Below, in pieces: positions 32,851 to 40,745 of a stretch of 62,062 nt of DNA. The stretch comes from Lachnospiraceae bacterium (lineage in GTDB: Bacteria > Bacillota > Clostridia > Lachnospirales > Lachnospiraceae): assembly GCA_024680815.1 (NCBI GenBank), contig JAILBQ010000009.1, positions 1 through 62,062 on the forward strand, given 5' to 3'. Made by a program: the position numbers and the translations under genes. How positions within the stretch are numbered: the stretch's first letter is position 1; each line of letters opens with the position of its first letter. Below the pieces are notes generated by a model that searched no databases, was not told the origin of the DNA, and was given only the letters and a program-made list of their open reading frames with translations.

Positions 32851-32897
32851 AAAACCACAGGAATTATGTTGACACCTGTGGTTTTTTATTGTATAAT
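32851..32897 (+). promoter_or_regulatory. Second microcompartment promoter with overlapping inverted repeat
   Basis: Consensus-grade promoter: TTGACA (32869-32874), 17-base spacer, TATAAT (32892-32897). The inverted repeat AAAACCACAGG (32851-32861) / CCTGTGGTTTT (32875-32885) straddles the -35 box and enters the spacer, as expected for a repressor operator. It probably drives the aldehyde dehydrogenase and shell genes. Confidence 0.8.
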
Positions 32898-32980
32898 TAG
32901 CGAAAATACAACAAAATTCCACGAATACAGAACGTACATAAAATTCATGTCGGCCGCGAAATCACGGCAGAAAGGGAAAT

Positions 32981-34372
32981 ATGGCAGTAACTGAGAACAT
33001 GGTCCGGGATATAGTCAGGGAGGTTGTCGCGAAAATGACCCTTTCGGAAAGCGCGGCAAAATCACACGGCGTGTTCCGGGACATGAATGAGGCAATAGAG
33101 GCGGCGAAAAAGTCGGAAGAGATAGTACGCCGCCTTTCCATGGATCAGAGGGAAAAGATTATTTCGGTCATACGCCGCAAAATCCGGGAGGACGCCGAAA
33201 TCCTCGCCAGGATGGGCGTTGAGGAAACCGGAATGGGGAATGTGGGCCATAAGATTTTAAAGCACACTCTTGTGGCGGAAAAATGTCCGGGAACCGAGGA
33301 TATAACAACCACGGCCTGGAGCGGCGACCGGGGACTCACTCTTGTGGAAATGGGACCCTTCGGGGTTATCGGCTCCATCACTCCCTGTACCAACCCGTCC
33401 GAAACGGTTTTATGCAATACAATGGGTATGCTGGCCGGCGGGAATACGGTGGTCTTCAATCCCCATCCCCAGGCGGTGAAGACTTCGATATACGCGATGA
33501 ATCTCTGCAACGAGGCCTCTCTTGAGGCGGGAGGGCCGGACAACATCGCGGTGACGGTTGAAAAGCCCACCCTTGATTCCAGCGCGGTCATGATGAAGCA
33601 TAAGGATGTGCCCCTTATTGTGGCCACCGGCGGACCCGGGGTTGTTACGGCCGTGCTTTCCTCGGGCAAGAGAGGGATCGGCGCGGGGGCCGGAAATCCC
33701 CCTGCACTGGTGGATGAAACCGCTGATATCCGTCATGCGGCCGAGGCCATCGTTAACGGCTGCACCTTCGACAACAACCTTCCCTGCATAGCGGAGAAGG
33801 AGGTTGTGGCCGTTCAGAGCGTCTGCGATGAGCTGATGCACTACATGGTGACCGAGCAGGGCTGCTACCTTATTTCCAAAGAGGAGCAGGATAAGCTCAC
33901 GGCTACGGTCATGGATGAAAAGAGAAGGCTTAACCGGAAATGCGTGGGAAGGGACGCGAAAACACTGCTTAAGATGATAGGGGTTGAGGTTCCGGACAAT
34001 ATCCGCTGCATAATCTTTGAAGGGCCGAAGGAGCATCCGCTGATTACGACCGAGCTTATGATGCCGATTCTCGGGATTGTGCGTGTTAATAATTTCGAAG
34101 AAGGGGTGGCGGCCTCTGTCTGGCTTGAGCACGGAAACCGCCACAGCGCCCATATTCATTCAAAATCCATAGACCATATAACGGATTACGCCAGGGCCAT
34201 GGACACGGCGATTCTCGTTAAAAACGCTCCGTCCTATGCCTCTCTGGGCTTCGGCGGGGAGGGGTTCTGCACCTTTACGATTGCAAGCCGCACCGGAGAG
34301 GGGCTGACCAGCGCCAGAACCTTCACGAAGAGGAGAAGGTGTGTGATGGTGGACAGTTTATGCATCCGGTGA
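32981..34372 (+). CDS. pduP: CoA-acylating propionaldehyde dehydrogenase (PduP type)
   Basis: Oxidises propionaldehyde to propionyl-CoA with NAD. The 463-residue protein has the PduP/EutE core: SITPCTNPSETVLCN, VATGGPGVV and the catalytic Cys269 in TFDNNLPC. Residues 4-19 (ENMVRDIVREVVAKM) form an amphipathic helix joined by a short linker, the usual encapsulation peptide that targets cargo into the shell. The gene lies 84 bases after a consensus promoter, with AAAGGG ahead of the ATG. Its stop codon lies within a 91-bp palindrome (34369-34459). Confidence 0.95.
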   Translation: MAVTENMVRDIVREVVAKMTLSESAAKSHGVFRDMNEAIEAAKKSEEIVRRLSMDQREKIISVIRRKIREDAEILARMGVEETGMGNVGHKILKHTLVAEKCPGTEDITTTAWSGDRGLTLVEMGPFGVIGSITPCTNPSETVLCNTMGMLAGGNTVVFNPHPQAVKTSIYAMNLCNEASLEAGGPDNIAVTVEKPTLDSSAVMMKHKDVPLIVATGGPGVVTAVLSSGKRGIGAGAGNPPALVDETADIRHAAEAIVNGCTFDNNLPCIAEKEVVAVQSVCDELMHYMVTEQGCYLISKEEQDKLTATVMDEKRRLNRKCVGRDAKTLLKMIGVEVPDNIRCIIFEGPKEHPLITTELMMPILGIVRVNNFEEGVAASVWLEHGNRHSAHIHSKSIDHITDYARAMDTAILVKNAPSYASLGFGGEGFCTFTIASRTGEGLTSARTFTKRRRCVMVDSLCIR

Positions 34373-34459
34373 AAGTGTTGCGCTGCGACCACCGAGAATC
34401 GTGCTTGCACGAGTTCTCGAGTGGGCATAGCGCAGCCGCGAAGCAATCCGCACTTTCAC
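34369..34459 (+). repeat. 91-bp intergenic palindrome
   Basis: GTGAAAGTG (34369-34377) pairs with CACTTTCAC (34451-34459). Inside, GCGCTGCG pairs with CGCAGC, CCAC with GTGG, CGAGAA with TTCTCG, and CGTGC with GCACG, giving a long imperfect hairpin. It starts on the pduP stop codon and ends 30 bases before the next ATG. Its left end is found again, exact over 19 bases, at 49570-49588. It carries no T run, so it is more like a mobile palindromic unit than a terminator. Confidence 0.8.
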
Positions 34460-34489
34460 CATAGAATTATAAACAGGAAAGGAGAGAAT

Positions 34490-35719
34490 ATGGCGAACTC
34501 ACAGGACATAGAAGCGATTGTCAGGCAGGTGCTTGAGAGTATGGACGCTCGGGGATCGTCCTTCGGGAGCGCTTCGGCCCCGGGCGGATATTCCCAGGCT
34601 TCGGCGGATATCCCGAAAACCGCCCATGTGGCGATGTTAACCGCTATCGGACATTTTGACATAAAGGAATTTCCGATTCCTCCCGTGGGGGATGACGATA
34701 TTCTTGTTAAGGTTGAAGGCTGCGGTATCTGCGGCACTGACGCCCACGAATTCAAGCGTGATCCCTTCGGGCTTATTCCTGTCGCCCTGGGTCATGAGGG
34801 CACGGGAACCATAGTCAAAATGGGAAAGAACGTGACGAAGGATTCCGCAGGCAAGCCCGTTAAGGTCGGAGACAAGATTGTTACCTGCATGATATTTGCC
34901 GACGATCCCGAAATCACGATGTTTGATCTTAATAAAAAGAACATCGGAGGAGCTGATGTCTACGGCCTTGTGCCCGATGACGAATACCACCTGAACGGCT
35001 GGTTTGCGGACTATATTCTTATCCGCCGTCCCGGCTCCACCTTCTTTAACGTAAGCGACCTCGACCTGGATTCCAGGATCTTAATAGAGCCCTGCGCCGT
35101 TCTCGTTCACGCAGTGGAGCGGGCCAAGTCCACCGGAATTCTCCGCTTCAACAGCCGGGTGGTCGTGCAGGGCTGCGGCCCCATAGGGCTTATATGCATT
35201 GCCGTTCTTCATACAATGGGAATAACCCAGATCGTGGCCGTGGACGGAAATGCCCAGAGGCTGGAATTCGCCCGGAAGATGGGAGCCACGGGAACCGTTA
35301 ATTTCAAGGATTATAGCGGCGGGATCGAAGCTCTTGCCGAGGGAGTAAAAGCTCAGTTCGGAGGGCATCTCGCTGATTTTGCCTTCCAGTGCACAGGGTC
35401 TCCGGCGGGGCATTCGAATATATATAAATTTATCCGTAACGGCGGCGGCTTATGCGAACTGGGCTTCTTTATCAACGGCGGCGATGCCACTATTAATCCC
35501 CACTTCGATATCTGCTCCAAGGAAATTACAACTGTGGGCTCCTGGGTCTATACGCTCCGGGACTACGCCACGACCTTTGAGTTCCTGAAGGCGGCGCAGA
35601 AAATCGGGGTTCCGATGAAGGAGCTTATCACACATAAATTTGCCCTGAAGGATATCAATGAGGCCTATGAGGTTAATCTGGCACAGAAGGGCCTGAAGAT
35701 AGCCATCATCAATGATTGA
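34490..35719 (+). CDS. Zinc-dependent alcohol dehydrogenase (MDR) with encapsulation peptide
   Basis: A 409-residue medium-chain dehydrogenase that probably reduces propionaldehyde to propanol and so recycles NADH in the compartment. Residues 4-18 (SQDIEAIVRQVLESM) form an amphipathic helix like those of PduP and PduL, followed by a Gly/Ser/Ala-rich linker. The core has GCGICGTDAHEFKRD and the GHEGTGTIV zinc motif, then GCGPIGLICI for NAD binding. Structural-zinc Cys residues are not obvious. It could also reduce lactaldehyde to 1,2-propanediol, which no other gene here does. The start is ATG 34490 after AAAGGAGAG. Confidence 0.9.
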   Translation: MANSQDIEAIVRQVLESMDARGSSFGSASAPGGYSQASADIPKTAHVAMLTAIGHFDIKEFPIPPVGDDDILVKVEGCGICGTDAHEFKRDPFGLIPVALGHEGTGTIVKMGKNVTKDSAGKPVKVGDKIVTCMIFADDPEITMFDLNKKNIGGADVYGLVPDDEYHLNGWFADYILIRRPGSTFFNVSDLDLDSRILIEPCAVLVHAVERAKSTGILRFNSRVVVQGCGPIGLICIAVLHTMGITQIVAVDGNAQRLEFARKMGATGTVNFKDYSGGIEALAEGVKAQFGGHLADFAFQCTGSPAGHSNIYKFIRNGGGLCELGFFINGGDATINPHFDICSKEITTVGSWVYTLRDYATTFEFLKAAQKIGVPMKELITHKFALKDINEAYEVNLAQKGLKIAIIND

Positions 35720-35736
35720 GAAAAAGGCAGTTCAGT

Positions 35737-36087
35737 ATGGCTGAAGAGGTTATTAAGGGAACGGAGAGTGAATGCGAAGAGGCCGTGGGGCTTTTGGAGG
35801 TGTTCGGCCTGGTCTGCGCCTTTATGGCGGCGGATGCGGGCTGTAAGGCCGGAAATGTATGGCTGGAGCCCTTCGATAAAAACAAGCCGGCCAATGCCGA
35901 GACTCTGCCTGTGCCCCTGCTTGTCACCGTGAAGTTCCGAGGTTCGGTTTCCGATGTGGAAGCGGCCATGGCTGCCGGAGAGGCGGTGGCCCGGAGCATG
36001 ACCGGGGTTGTTCAGAGACACATTATTCCCCGCCCTACGTCGGACACGGTAAAGATGCTTAAACTTAATTGTTTTGATAAGAAATAA
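35737..36087 (+). CDS. BMC-domain shell protein with extended loop
   Basis: A 116-residue hexameric shell protein. The BMC fold is seen from VGLLEVFGLVCAFMAADAG to HIIPRPTSDTV. A loop of about 12 extra residues (EPFDKNKPANAETL) interrupts the usual second strand, and the N-terminus is longer than in PduA. This might give a different pore. Start at ATG 35737. Part of a tightly packed shell-gene run. Confidence 0.88.
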   Translation: MAEEVIKGTESECEEAVGLLEVFGLVCAFMAADAGCKAGNVWLEPFDKNKPANAETLPVPLLVTVKFRGSVSDVEAAMAAGEAVARSMTGVVQRHIIPRPTSDTVKMLKLNCFDKK

Positions 36088-36144
36088 TCAGTATTTTCCG
36101 GTACTGTAACTTTTAAAGGTTTATTCAAGAAAGGAAACGAAAAA

Positions 36145-36423
36145 ATGTCACAGGAAGCTTTGGGAATGATCGAGACAAGAGGCCTTACCGCTGCAATTGA
36201 GGCGGCAGATGCCATGACGAAGGCCGCTGAGGTTACCCTCGTGGGCACCGAGAAAATCGGCTCCGGCCTGGTTACCGTCATGGTTCGCGGAGATGTGGGG
36301 GCTGTTAAGGCGGCTGTGGAGACTGGTGCGGTGCAGGCCGGCCGTCTGGGTGAGCTTGTTGCCCAGCATGTGATTCCGAGACCTCATAACGATGTCGAAA
36401 AGATTCTGCCCGGCATCAGATAA
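36145..36423 (+). CDS. BMC-H shell protein 1 (PduA/PduJ type)
   Basis: A canonical 92-residue hexameric shell protein: [20 protein letters not shown] at the start, [13 protein letters not shown] in the middle and [15 protein letters not shown] at the end. The pore loop reads KIGSGLV. It is about three-quarters identical to the protein at 36792, with almost identical stretches of DNA near the ends, so the two arose by recent duplication. It should be a main facet tile. Confidence 0.95.
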   Translation: MSQEALGMIETRGLTAAIEAADAMTKAAEVTLVGTEKIGSGLVTVMVRGDVGAVKAAVETGAVQAGRLGELVAQHVIPRPHNDVEKILPGIR

Positions 36424-36440
36424 ACTCACAGGACTCGAAG

Positions 36441-36764
36441 ATGGGGAAGGCTTACGGACTTGTTGAAATTGTCGGGGTTGTTGCCGCCATGGACGCGCTG
36501 GATAAAATGTGCAAGGCGGCGGATGTGTCCCTGGCAACCTGGGAGCGGCGTCTCGGAGGGAGGCTGGTGACCCTTGTTGTTGAAGGGGATGTGGCGGCCT
36601 GCGAAGAGGCTGTCCGCGCCGCAATGGCTGAACCCATCCTGAAGGTGGTATCCCACGGGATCATCGCCAATCCCCATGAGGAAATCGTAAACCTTGTGGA
36701 AATAAGCGCCAGCCGTTTTAAAAACGAGGACTGGAGTAATTTCCATAATAAAACATATCTATAG
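36441..36764 (+). CDS. BMC-H shell protein 2, divergent with C-terminal extension
   Basis: A 107-residue BMC-domain protein. It begins AYGLVEIVGVVAAMDALDKM and has the usual VEGDVAACEEAV helix, but the pore loop reads RLGGRLV and the C-terminus is extended by about 15 residues ending DWSNFHNKTYL. It lies between two near-identical BMC-H genes, 17 bases after the first. It probably forms mixed facets or gives a distinct pore. Confidence 0.92.
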   Translation: MGKAYGLVEIVGVVAAMDALDKMCKAADVSLATWERRLGGRLVTLVVEGDVAACEEAVRAAMAEPILKVVSHGIIANPHEEIVNLVEISASRFKNEDWSNFHNKTYL

Positions 36765-36791
36765 TTTTTTAGACTACGAGGAGGTAGAAAA

Positions 36792-37070
36792 ATGTCAATG
36801 GAAGCGTTGGGTATGGTGGAAACAAGAGGTCTGGTGGCGTCGATTGAGGCTGCGGATGCCATGTGCAAGGCAGCGAACGTGACCCTGATCGGCACGGAGA
36901 AAATCGGTTCCGGGCTTGTTACGGTTATGGTTCGCGGCGATGTTGGCGCTGTGAAGAGCTCCGTGGAAGCCGGTGCGGCGAACGCCGCAAAGCTGGGCGA
37001 GCTTATTGCGACCCATGTGATTCCGAGACCTCATAACGATGTGGAAATGATTCTTCCTAAGATCCAGTAA
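36792..37070 (+). CDS. BMC-H shell protein 3 (PduA/PduJ type)
   Basis: A 92-residue canonical hexameric shell protein, closely related to the one at 36145 (same [19 protein letters not shown] core). Differences cluster in the second helix ([15 protein letters not shown]). ACGAGGAGG precedes the ATG. PduL starts 10 bases after the stop. Confidence 0.95.
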   Translation: MSMEALGMVETRGLVASIEAADAMCKAANVTLIGTEKIGSGLVTVMVRGDVGAVKSSVEAGAANAAKLGELIATHVIPRPHNDVEMILPKIQ

Positions 37071-37080
37071 ATTTCAGACC

Positions 37081-37734
37081 ATGGATCAGGCAGGCATTGA
37101 AGCCATCACCAGAATGGTGCTGGAAACTCTTAACCGAAGGGAAGAGGCAAAAAGCAACGGGGGCTTCCCGGTTCCCGTAGGCGTCTCGGCCAGACACATC
37201 CATCTGACGCAGAAAAGCGTGGAAGAGCTCTTTGGAGAGGGATATCACCTTACAAAGAAAAAGGAATTGATGGGCGGCCAGTTCGCTGCGAACGAGACGG
37301 TGACCATTGTGGGGCTTAAACTCCGCGCAATCGAGAATGTCAGGATTCTGGGGCCCGTGCGTTCTTTCAATCAGGTGGAGGTTTCCGCCACGGATGCCGT
37401 GAAGCTTGGCGTGAAGGTTCCGGTACGCGCTTCGGGGGACATCGCCGGAAGCGCTCCGATAGCGATTGTGGGGCCGAAGGGTGCGCTTTATCTTAAGGAG
37501 GGCTGTATAGTTGCAGCCAGGCATATCCACATGTCTCCGGAGGATGCGCGTCAGGGCGGTTTTCATGACGGGGACATTGTATCTGTCCTTTCGGAAAATG
37601 AGCGTGCCACAACCTTCGAAAATGTTCTGATTCGTGTGGATCCCTCTTTTACGCTGGAAATGCACATCGACACCGATGAGGCAAACGCGGCGGAGATAAA
37701 GACCGGGGATAGTGTGCGTATAATCAGAGCCTGA
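37081..37734 (+). CDS. pduL: Phosphate propanoyltransferase
   Basis: Converts propionyl-CoA and phosphate to propionyl-phosphate and CoA, freeing CoA within the compartment for PduP. The 217-residue protein has the two PduL zinc-site motifs (VSARHIHLT and AARHIHMS) and the repeated beta-barrel halves typical of the family. Residues 2-19 (DQAGIEAITRMVLETL) form an amphipathic encapsulation helix. Propionate kinase, needed to make ATP from the product, is not in the window. Confidence 0.95.
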   Translation: MDQAGIEAITRMVLETLNRREEAKSNGGFPVPVGVSARHIHLTQKSVEELFGEGYHLTKKKELMGGQFAANETVTIVGLKLRAIENVRILGPVRSFNQVEVSATDAVKLGVKVPVRASGDIAGSAPIAIVGPKGALYLKEGCIVAARHIHMSPEDARQGGFHDGDIVSVLSENERATTFENVLIRVDPSFTLEMHIDTDEANAAEIKTGDSVRIIRA

Positions 37735-37747
37735 CGGGAGGGGAAGA

Positions 37748-38020
37748 GTGATCATCGGAAAAGTTCTGGGGAACGTGGTTTCCACCCGAAAAAGCGATAA
37801 GCTCATCGGCAATAAGTTCATGATCGTTGAACCCGTCAGAGGTATGAGCGCGGATAAGGGGCGGATTGTGGCCATTGACAATATAGGTGCGGGCATCGGG
37901 GAACTGGTGCTTATTGCCCTTGGAAGCGCCGCCAGAGTGGGAACGGACAACGAAAACGCGCCGGTGGATGCCGCCATCGTGGGTATTATCGATGAGGGGC
38001 AGGATATCGTTGGCGTATGA
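37748..38020 (+). CDS. BMC-P pentameric vertex protein (PduN/EutN/CcmL type)
   Basis: A 90-residue shell protein that caps icosahedral vertices as pentamers. It begins IIGKVLGNVVSTRKSDKL and contains KFMIVEP, IVAIDNIGAGIGE and VLIALGSAAR, all standard in EutN/CcmL. The start is GTG 37748 after GGGAGGGGAAGA. Its stop overlaps the next ATG by four bases. It is the only vertex protein in the locus. Confidence 0.95.
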   Translation: MIIGKVLGNVVSTRKSDKLIGNKFMIVEPVRGMSADKGRIVAIDNIGAGIGELVLIALGSAARVGTDNENAPVDAAIVGIIDEGQDIVGV

Positions 38021-39351
38021 CCATTGATGAGATAAAAAATAAATTGAGAAATGCCGGGGTCGTCGGTGCAGGCGGCGCCGGCTTTCCGACGTATGCGAAG
38101 CTTAATGAACAGGCGGAGACCATAATTTTAAACTGCGCCGAATGTGAGCCTCTGCTCAGACTCCATCGTCAGCTTTTAAAGCTCCATGCCCCGGAGATTC
38201 TGAAGGCTTTTTCCCTGATTAAGGAAACCGTCGGGGCAGACAGGGCCGTGGTGGGCATAAAGGAGGAATACCGTTCAACGGTCAAAGCGGTAAAGGAAGT
38301 CCTGCCACGCTTTCCGGGAATAACCCTTAAGACTCTTTCCTCCAGTTATCCGATGGGGGACGAGGTGGTTTTAATCTATGAGACTACCGGGAAGGTAATA
38401 CGTCCCGGAGGCCTCCCTATAGACGAGGGCGTTGCGGTCTTTAACGTGGAGACAATGTTCAATGCCTACAGGGCTCTTTTTTTAAACATTCCGGTGACGG
38501 AAAAGTTTCTTACCCTGGTTGGAGAGGTAAGGAATCCGGTAACGGTGAGAGTCCCCATCGGAACACCGATAGGCGAAGCTGTTGAAATGGCGGGAGGAGC
38601 AAGTACGCCGGATCCGGTTTATTTCACCGGCGGACCGATGATGGGACAGCTTGCAGACCCTGAAGACGTGGTTACCAAAACCACTAATGCCGTTCTTGTG
38701 CTTCCTTCTGACCATAAGCTTGTGCTTAAAAAGAAAGCCGATCCTTCCGTTCAGTTAAACCGTGCGGCGTCAATCTGCTGTCAGTGCCGGATGTGCACCG
38801 AGCTGTGTCCCAGGCACCTTCTGGGACATCCTATAGAGCCTCATCTTTTCATGCGCGCTGCTGCAAACCGGGATTTTCAGAAGCTCAATCCTTTTCTGAA
38901 TACCTGGTTCTGCTCCGGCTGCGGTCTCTGTGAGCTGTATTCCTGTCCCCAGGGTTTACAGCCCAGAACACTGATTACGCTGTATAAAAACGGCCTGAGG
39001 CAGAGAAGGATAAAGGCTCCCTCCGAGCCGGAGACCGGCAGGGTATCGGCGGCGAGAGCCTTAAGGAAGGCGCCTGAGGAGAGGCTGGCTGCAAGGCTTA
39101 ACCTTTCCGGCTATGTACACCCGGCGCCGATAGATGAAAGCTCCCGGGGGGTGGGGAGAGTGCGAATCCCATTTTCACAGCATATAGGGGTCTATGCCCA
39201 TCCGATCGTCATTGTGGGTAACAGGGTGGCAAAGGGAGAGGTGGTGGCGGCGGCGCCGGAAAAAACCCTGAGCGTCAACATCCATTCATCCATAGACGGA
39301 ATTGTGGAGGAAATAAATGAAAAGCAGGTTGTCATCCGGATTCGCGGTTGA
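38017..39351 (+). CDS. PduS/RnfC-like iron-sulfur flavoprotein
   Basis: A 444-residue electron-transfer protein. The N-terminal part has the RnfC/Nqo1-like NAD and FMN region (GVVGAGGAGFPTYAKL, ILNCAECEPLL, YPMGDEVVLIYETTG, TGGPMMG). Two Fe-S sites follow: CCQCRMCTELCP and CSGCGLCELYSCP. A barrel-sandwich C-terminal segment ends it. In B12-dependent compartments PduS reduces cobalamin; in glycyl-radical compartments it is more likely to move electrons across the shell or to the activase, perhaps with the PduT-like protein. The second Cys motif has CX2CX2CX4C spacing rather than CX2CX2CX3C. Confidence 0.88.
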   Translation: MTIDEIKNKLRNAGVVGAGGAGFPTYAKLNEQAETIILNCAECEPLLRLHRQLLKLHAPEILKAFSLIKETVGADRAVVGIKEEYRSTVKAVKEVLPRFPGITLKTLSSSYPMGDEVVLIYETTGKVIRPGGLPIDEGVAVFNVETMFNAYRALFLNIPVTEKFLTLVGEVRNPVTVRVPIGTPIGEAVEMAGGASTPDPVYFTGGPMMGQLADPEDVVTKTTNAVLVLPSDHKLVLKKKADPSVQLNRAASICCQCRMCTELCPRHLLGHPIEPHLFMRAAANRDFQKLNPFLNTWFCSGCGLCELYSCPQGLQPRTLITLYKNGLRQRRIKAPSEPETGRVSAARALRKAPEERLAARLNLSGYVHPAPIDESSRGVGRVRIPFSQHIGVYAHPIVIVGNRVAKGEVVAAAPEKTLSVNIHSSIDGIVEEINEKQVVIRIRG

Positions 39352-39381
39352 TGAGCCTGCAGGGTTTTCAGGGAGGACAGC

Positions 39382-39930
39382 TTGAACAGAGCAATAGGAA
39401 TGATAGAATTCAGTACGGTTTCAACCGGTGTTACCGCGGCGGATAAAATGGTCAAGACCTCCGACGTGGAGCTTATCGAGGCGGAAACTGTCTGTCCGGG
39501 TAAGTATATAGCAATAATCGCCGGTTCTTTAAGTGCGGTTCAGGCAGCTGTGGAAGCGGCTGCTACGGGATATCCCGGGGAGCTTATAGATTCACTGGTT
39601 CTGGGAAATCCTCATGAAAGCATTTTCCCCGCGATTTACGGCACCTCCGCTGTTCAGGACATAAGCGCCCTCGGGATTCTGGAAACCTTTGATGTGGCGG
39701 CAATTCTGAAGGCTGCGGATACGGCGGCCAAGACCGCGGTGGTGGAGCTTATAGAGCTCAGGCTCGCCAAGGGAATGTGCGGGAAATCCTATATGTTCTT
39801 AACCGGAGAGGTGGCGGCGGTTTCTGCCGCAATAGAAAAGGCCAGGGAAGCGATTGCTGACAGAGGCATGTTTCTTGATTCTTCAGTTATTGCCCATCCG
39901 GATGAACAGATAATAAGATCGGTACTTTAA
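39382..39930 (+). CDS. BMC-T tandem-domain shell protein (PduT type)
   Basis: A 182-residue shell protein with two BMC domains (GMIEFSTVSTGVTAADKM and GILETFDVAAILKAADTA), forming trimers that look like hexamers. Cys38, in TVCPGKYIAII, falls at the position of the PduT residue that holds a [4Fe-4S] cluster in the central pore, so the protein probably conducts electrons through the shell. It follows the PduS-like gene. The start is TTG 39382 behind GGGAGGAC. Confidence 0.93.
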   Translation: MNRAIGMIEFSTVSTGVTAADKMVKTSDVELIEAETVCPGKYIAIIAGSLSAVQAAVEAAATGYPGELIDSLVLGNPHESIFPAIYGTSAVQDISALGILETFDVAAILKAADTAAKTAVVELIELRLAKGMCGKSYMFLTGEVAAVSAAIEKAREAIADRGMFLDSSVIAHPDEQIIRSVL

Positions 39931-39948
39931 TCAGAAAAGAGGGAGAGT

Positions 39949-40719
39949 ATGCTGGCAGTTGAACGGCGGAATCTGATCCTGGAGGAACTGCAGAAAAACA
40001 AAAAGGTCATCGTCAGCGATCTGGCGAAGAGCTTTGATGTCTCGGAGGAGACCATAAGGCGGGATCTTGACAGGCTGGACCGGGACGGACTTGCCATAAA
40101 AAGCTACGGAGGAGCGGTCATAAACGAAAACACGAATATCGACATGCCCTTCAACGTCCGGAAAAAGAAGAACACCGTGGGGAAGCAGCGGATCGCCGAA
40201 ATCATAAATACCCTTATCGATGACGGGGATCATATTATTCTGGATCCGTCCACAACGGCCGTGTTTATCGCCAGAGCCCTTAAGGAAAAGAACAGACTCA
40301 CGGTCATTACAAACTCCATAGAGGTCATAATCGAGCTGGCGGATGTTTCAGACTGGAATATAATTGCCTCGGGAGGCAGCGTGAAGGAAGGGTATCTGGC
40401 TCTGGTGGGACCTCAGGCCGTGAAGGGGCTGGGGGCTTATAATGTTGAAAAGACGATAATAAGCTGCAAAGGGCTGGACATCAACAAGGGAGTGACCGAC
40501 GGAAACGAGCTCTTTTCAGAAGCCAAGCAGGCCATGATACGTTCGGCCAGACAGAGGATCCTCGCGGCGGATCACACCAAATTCGATACCCTTGCGTTTT
40601 CAAAGATCTGCGATGTGTCCGATCTCGATATAGTGGTGACGGATATCCGTCCGGAGGAGAGATGGATAGAATTTTTTGAGTCCAAAAATATCAGACTGCT
40701 TTATCCGGACAGTCCGTAA
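39949..40719 (+). CDS. DeoR-family transcriptional regulator
   Basis: A 256-residue repressor-type protein. Residues 5-57 are the DeoR helix-turn-helix (RRNLILEELQ, VSDLAKSFDVSEETIRRDLDRL). The C-terminal DeoRC domain follows, with DDGDHIILDPSTTAVFIA, ITNSIEVI and DHTKFDTLAFSKI, which binds a phosphorylated sugar. Genes of this type usually answer to the product of a neighbouring kinase, here rhamnulose-1-phosphate. Candidate operators are the ACCACA boxes at 28213-28288 and 32851-32885. AAAGAGGGAGAG precedes the ATG. Confidence 0.92.
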   Translation: MLAVERRNLILEELQKNKKVIVSDLAKSFDVSEETIRRDLDRLDRDGLAIKSYGGAVINENTNIDMPFNVRKKKNTVGKQRIAEIINTLIDDGDHIILDPSTTAVFIARALKEKNRLTVITNSIEVIIELADVSDWNIIASGGSVKEGYLALVGPQAVKGLGAYNVEKTIISCKGLDINKGVTDGNELFSEAKQAMIRSARQRILAADHTKFDTLAFSKICDVSDLDIVVTDIRPEERWIEFFESKNIRLLYPDSP

Positions 40720-40745
40720 TAATTCAGAACGGAAAGGAATAGAAA

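Noticed and set aside
34373..34489. Intrinsic terminator or riboswitch between pduP and the alcohol dehydrogenase
   Set aside because: The hairpin is very long and symmetric, has no T run, and its end is repeated elsewhere; it fits a mobile palindrome better.
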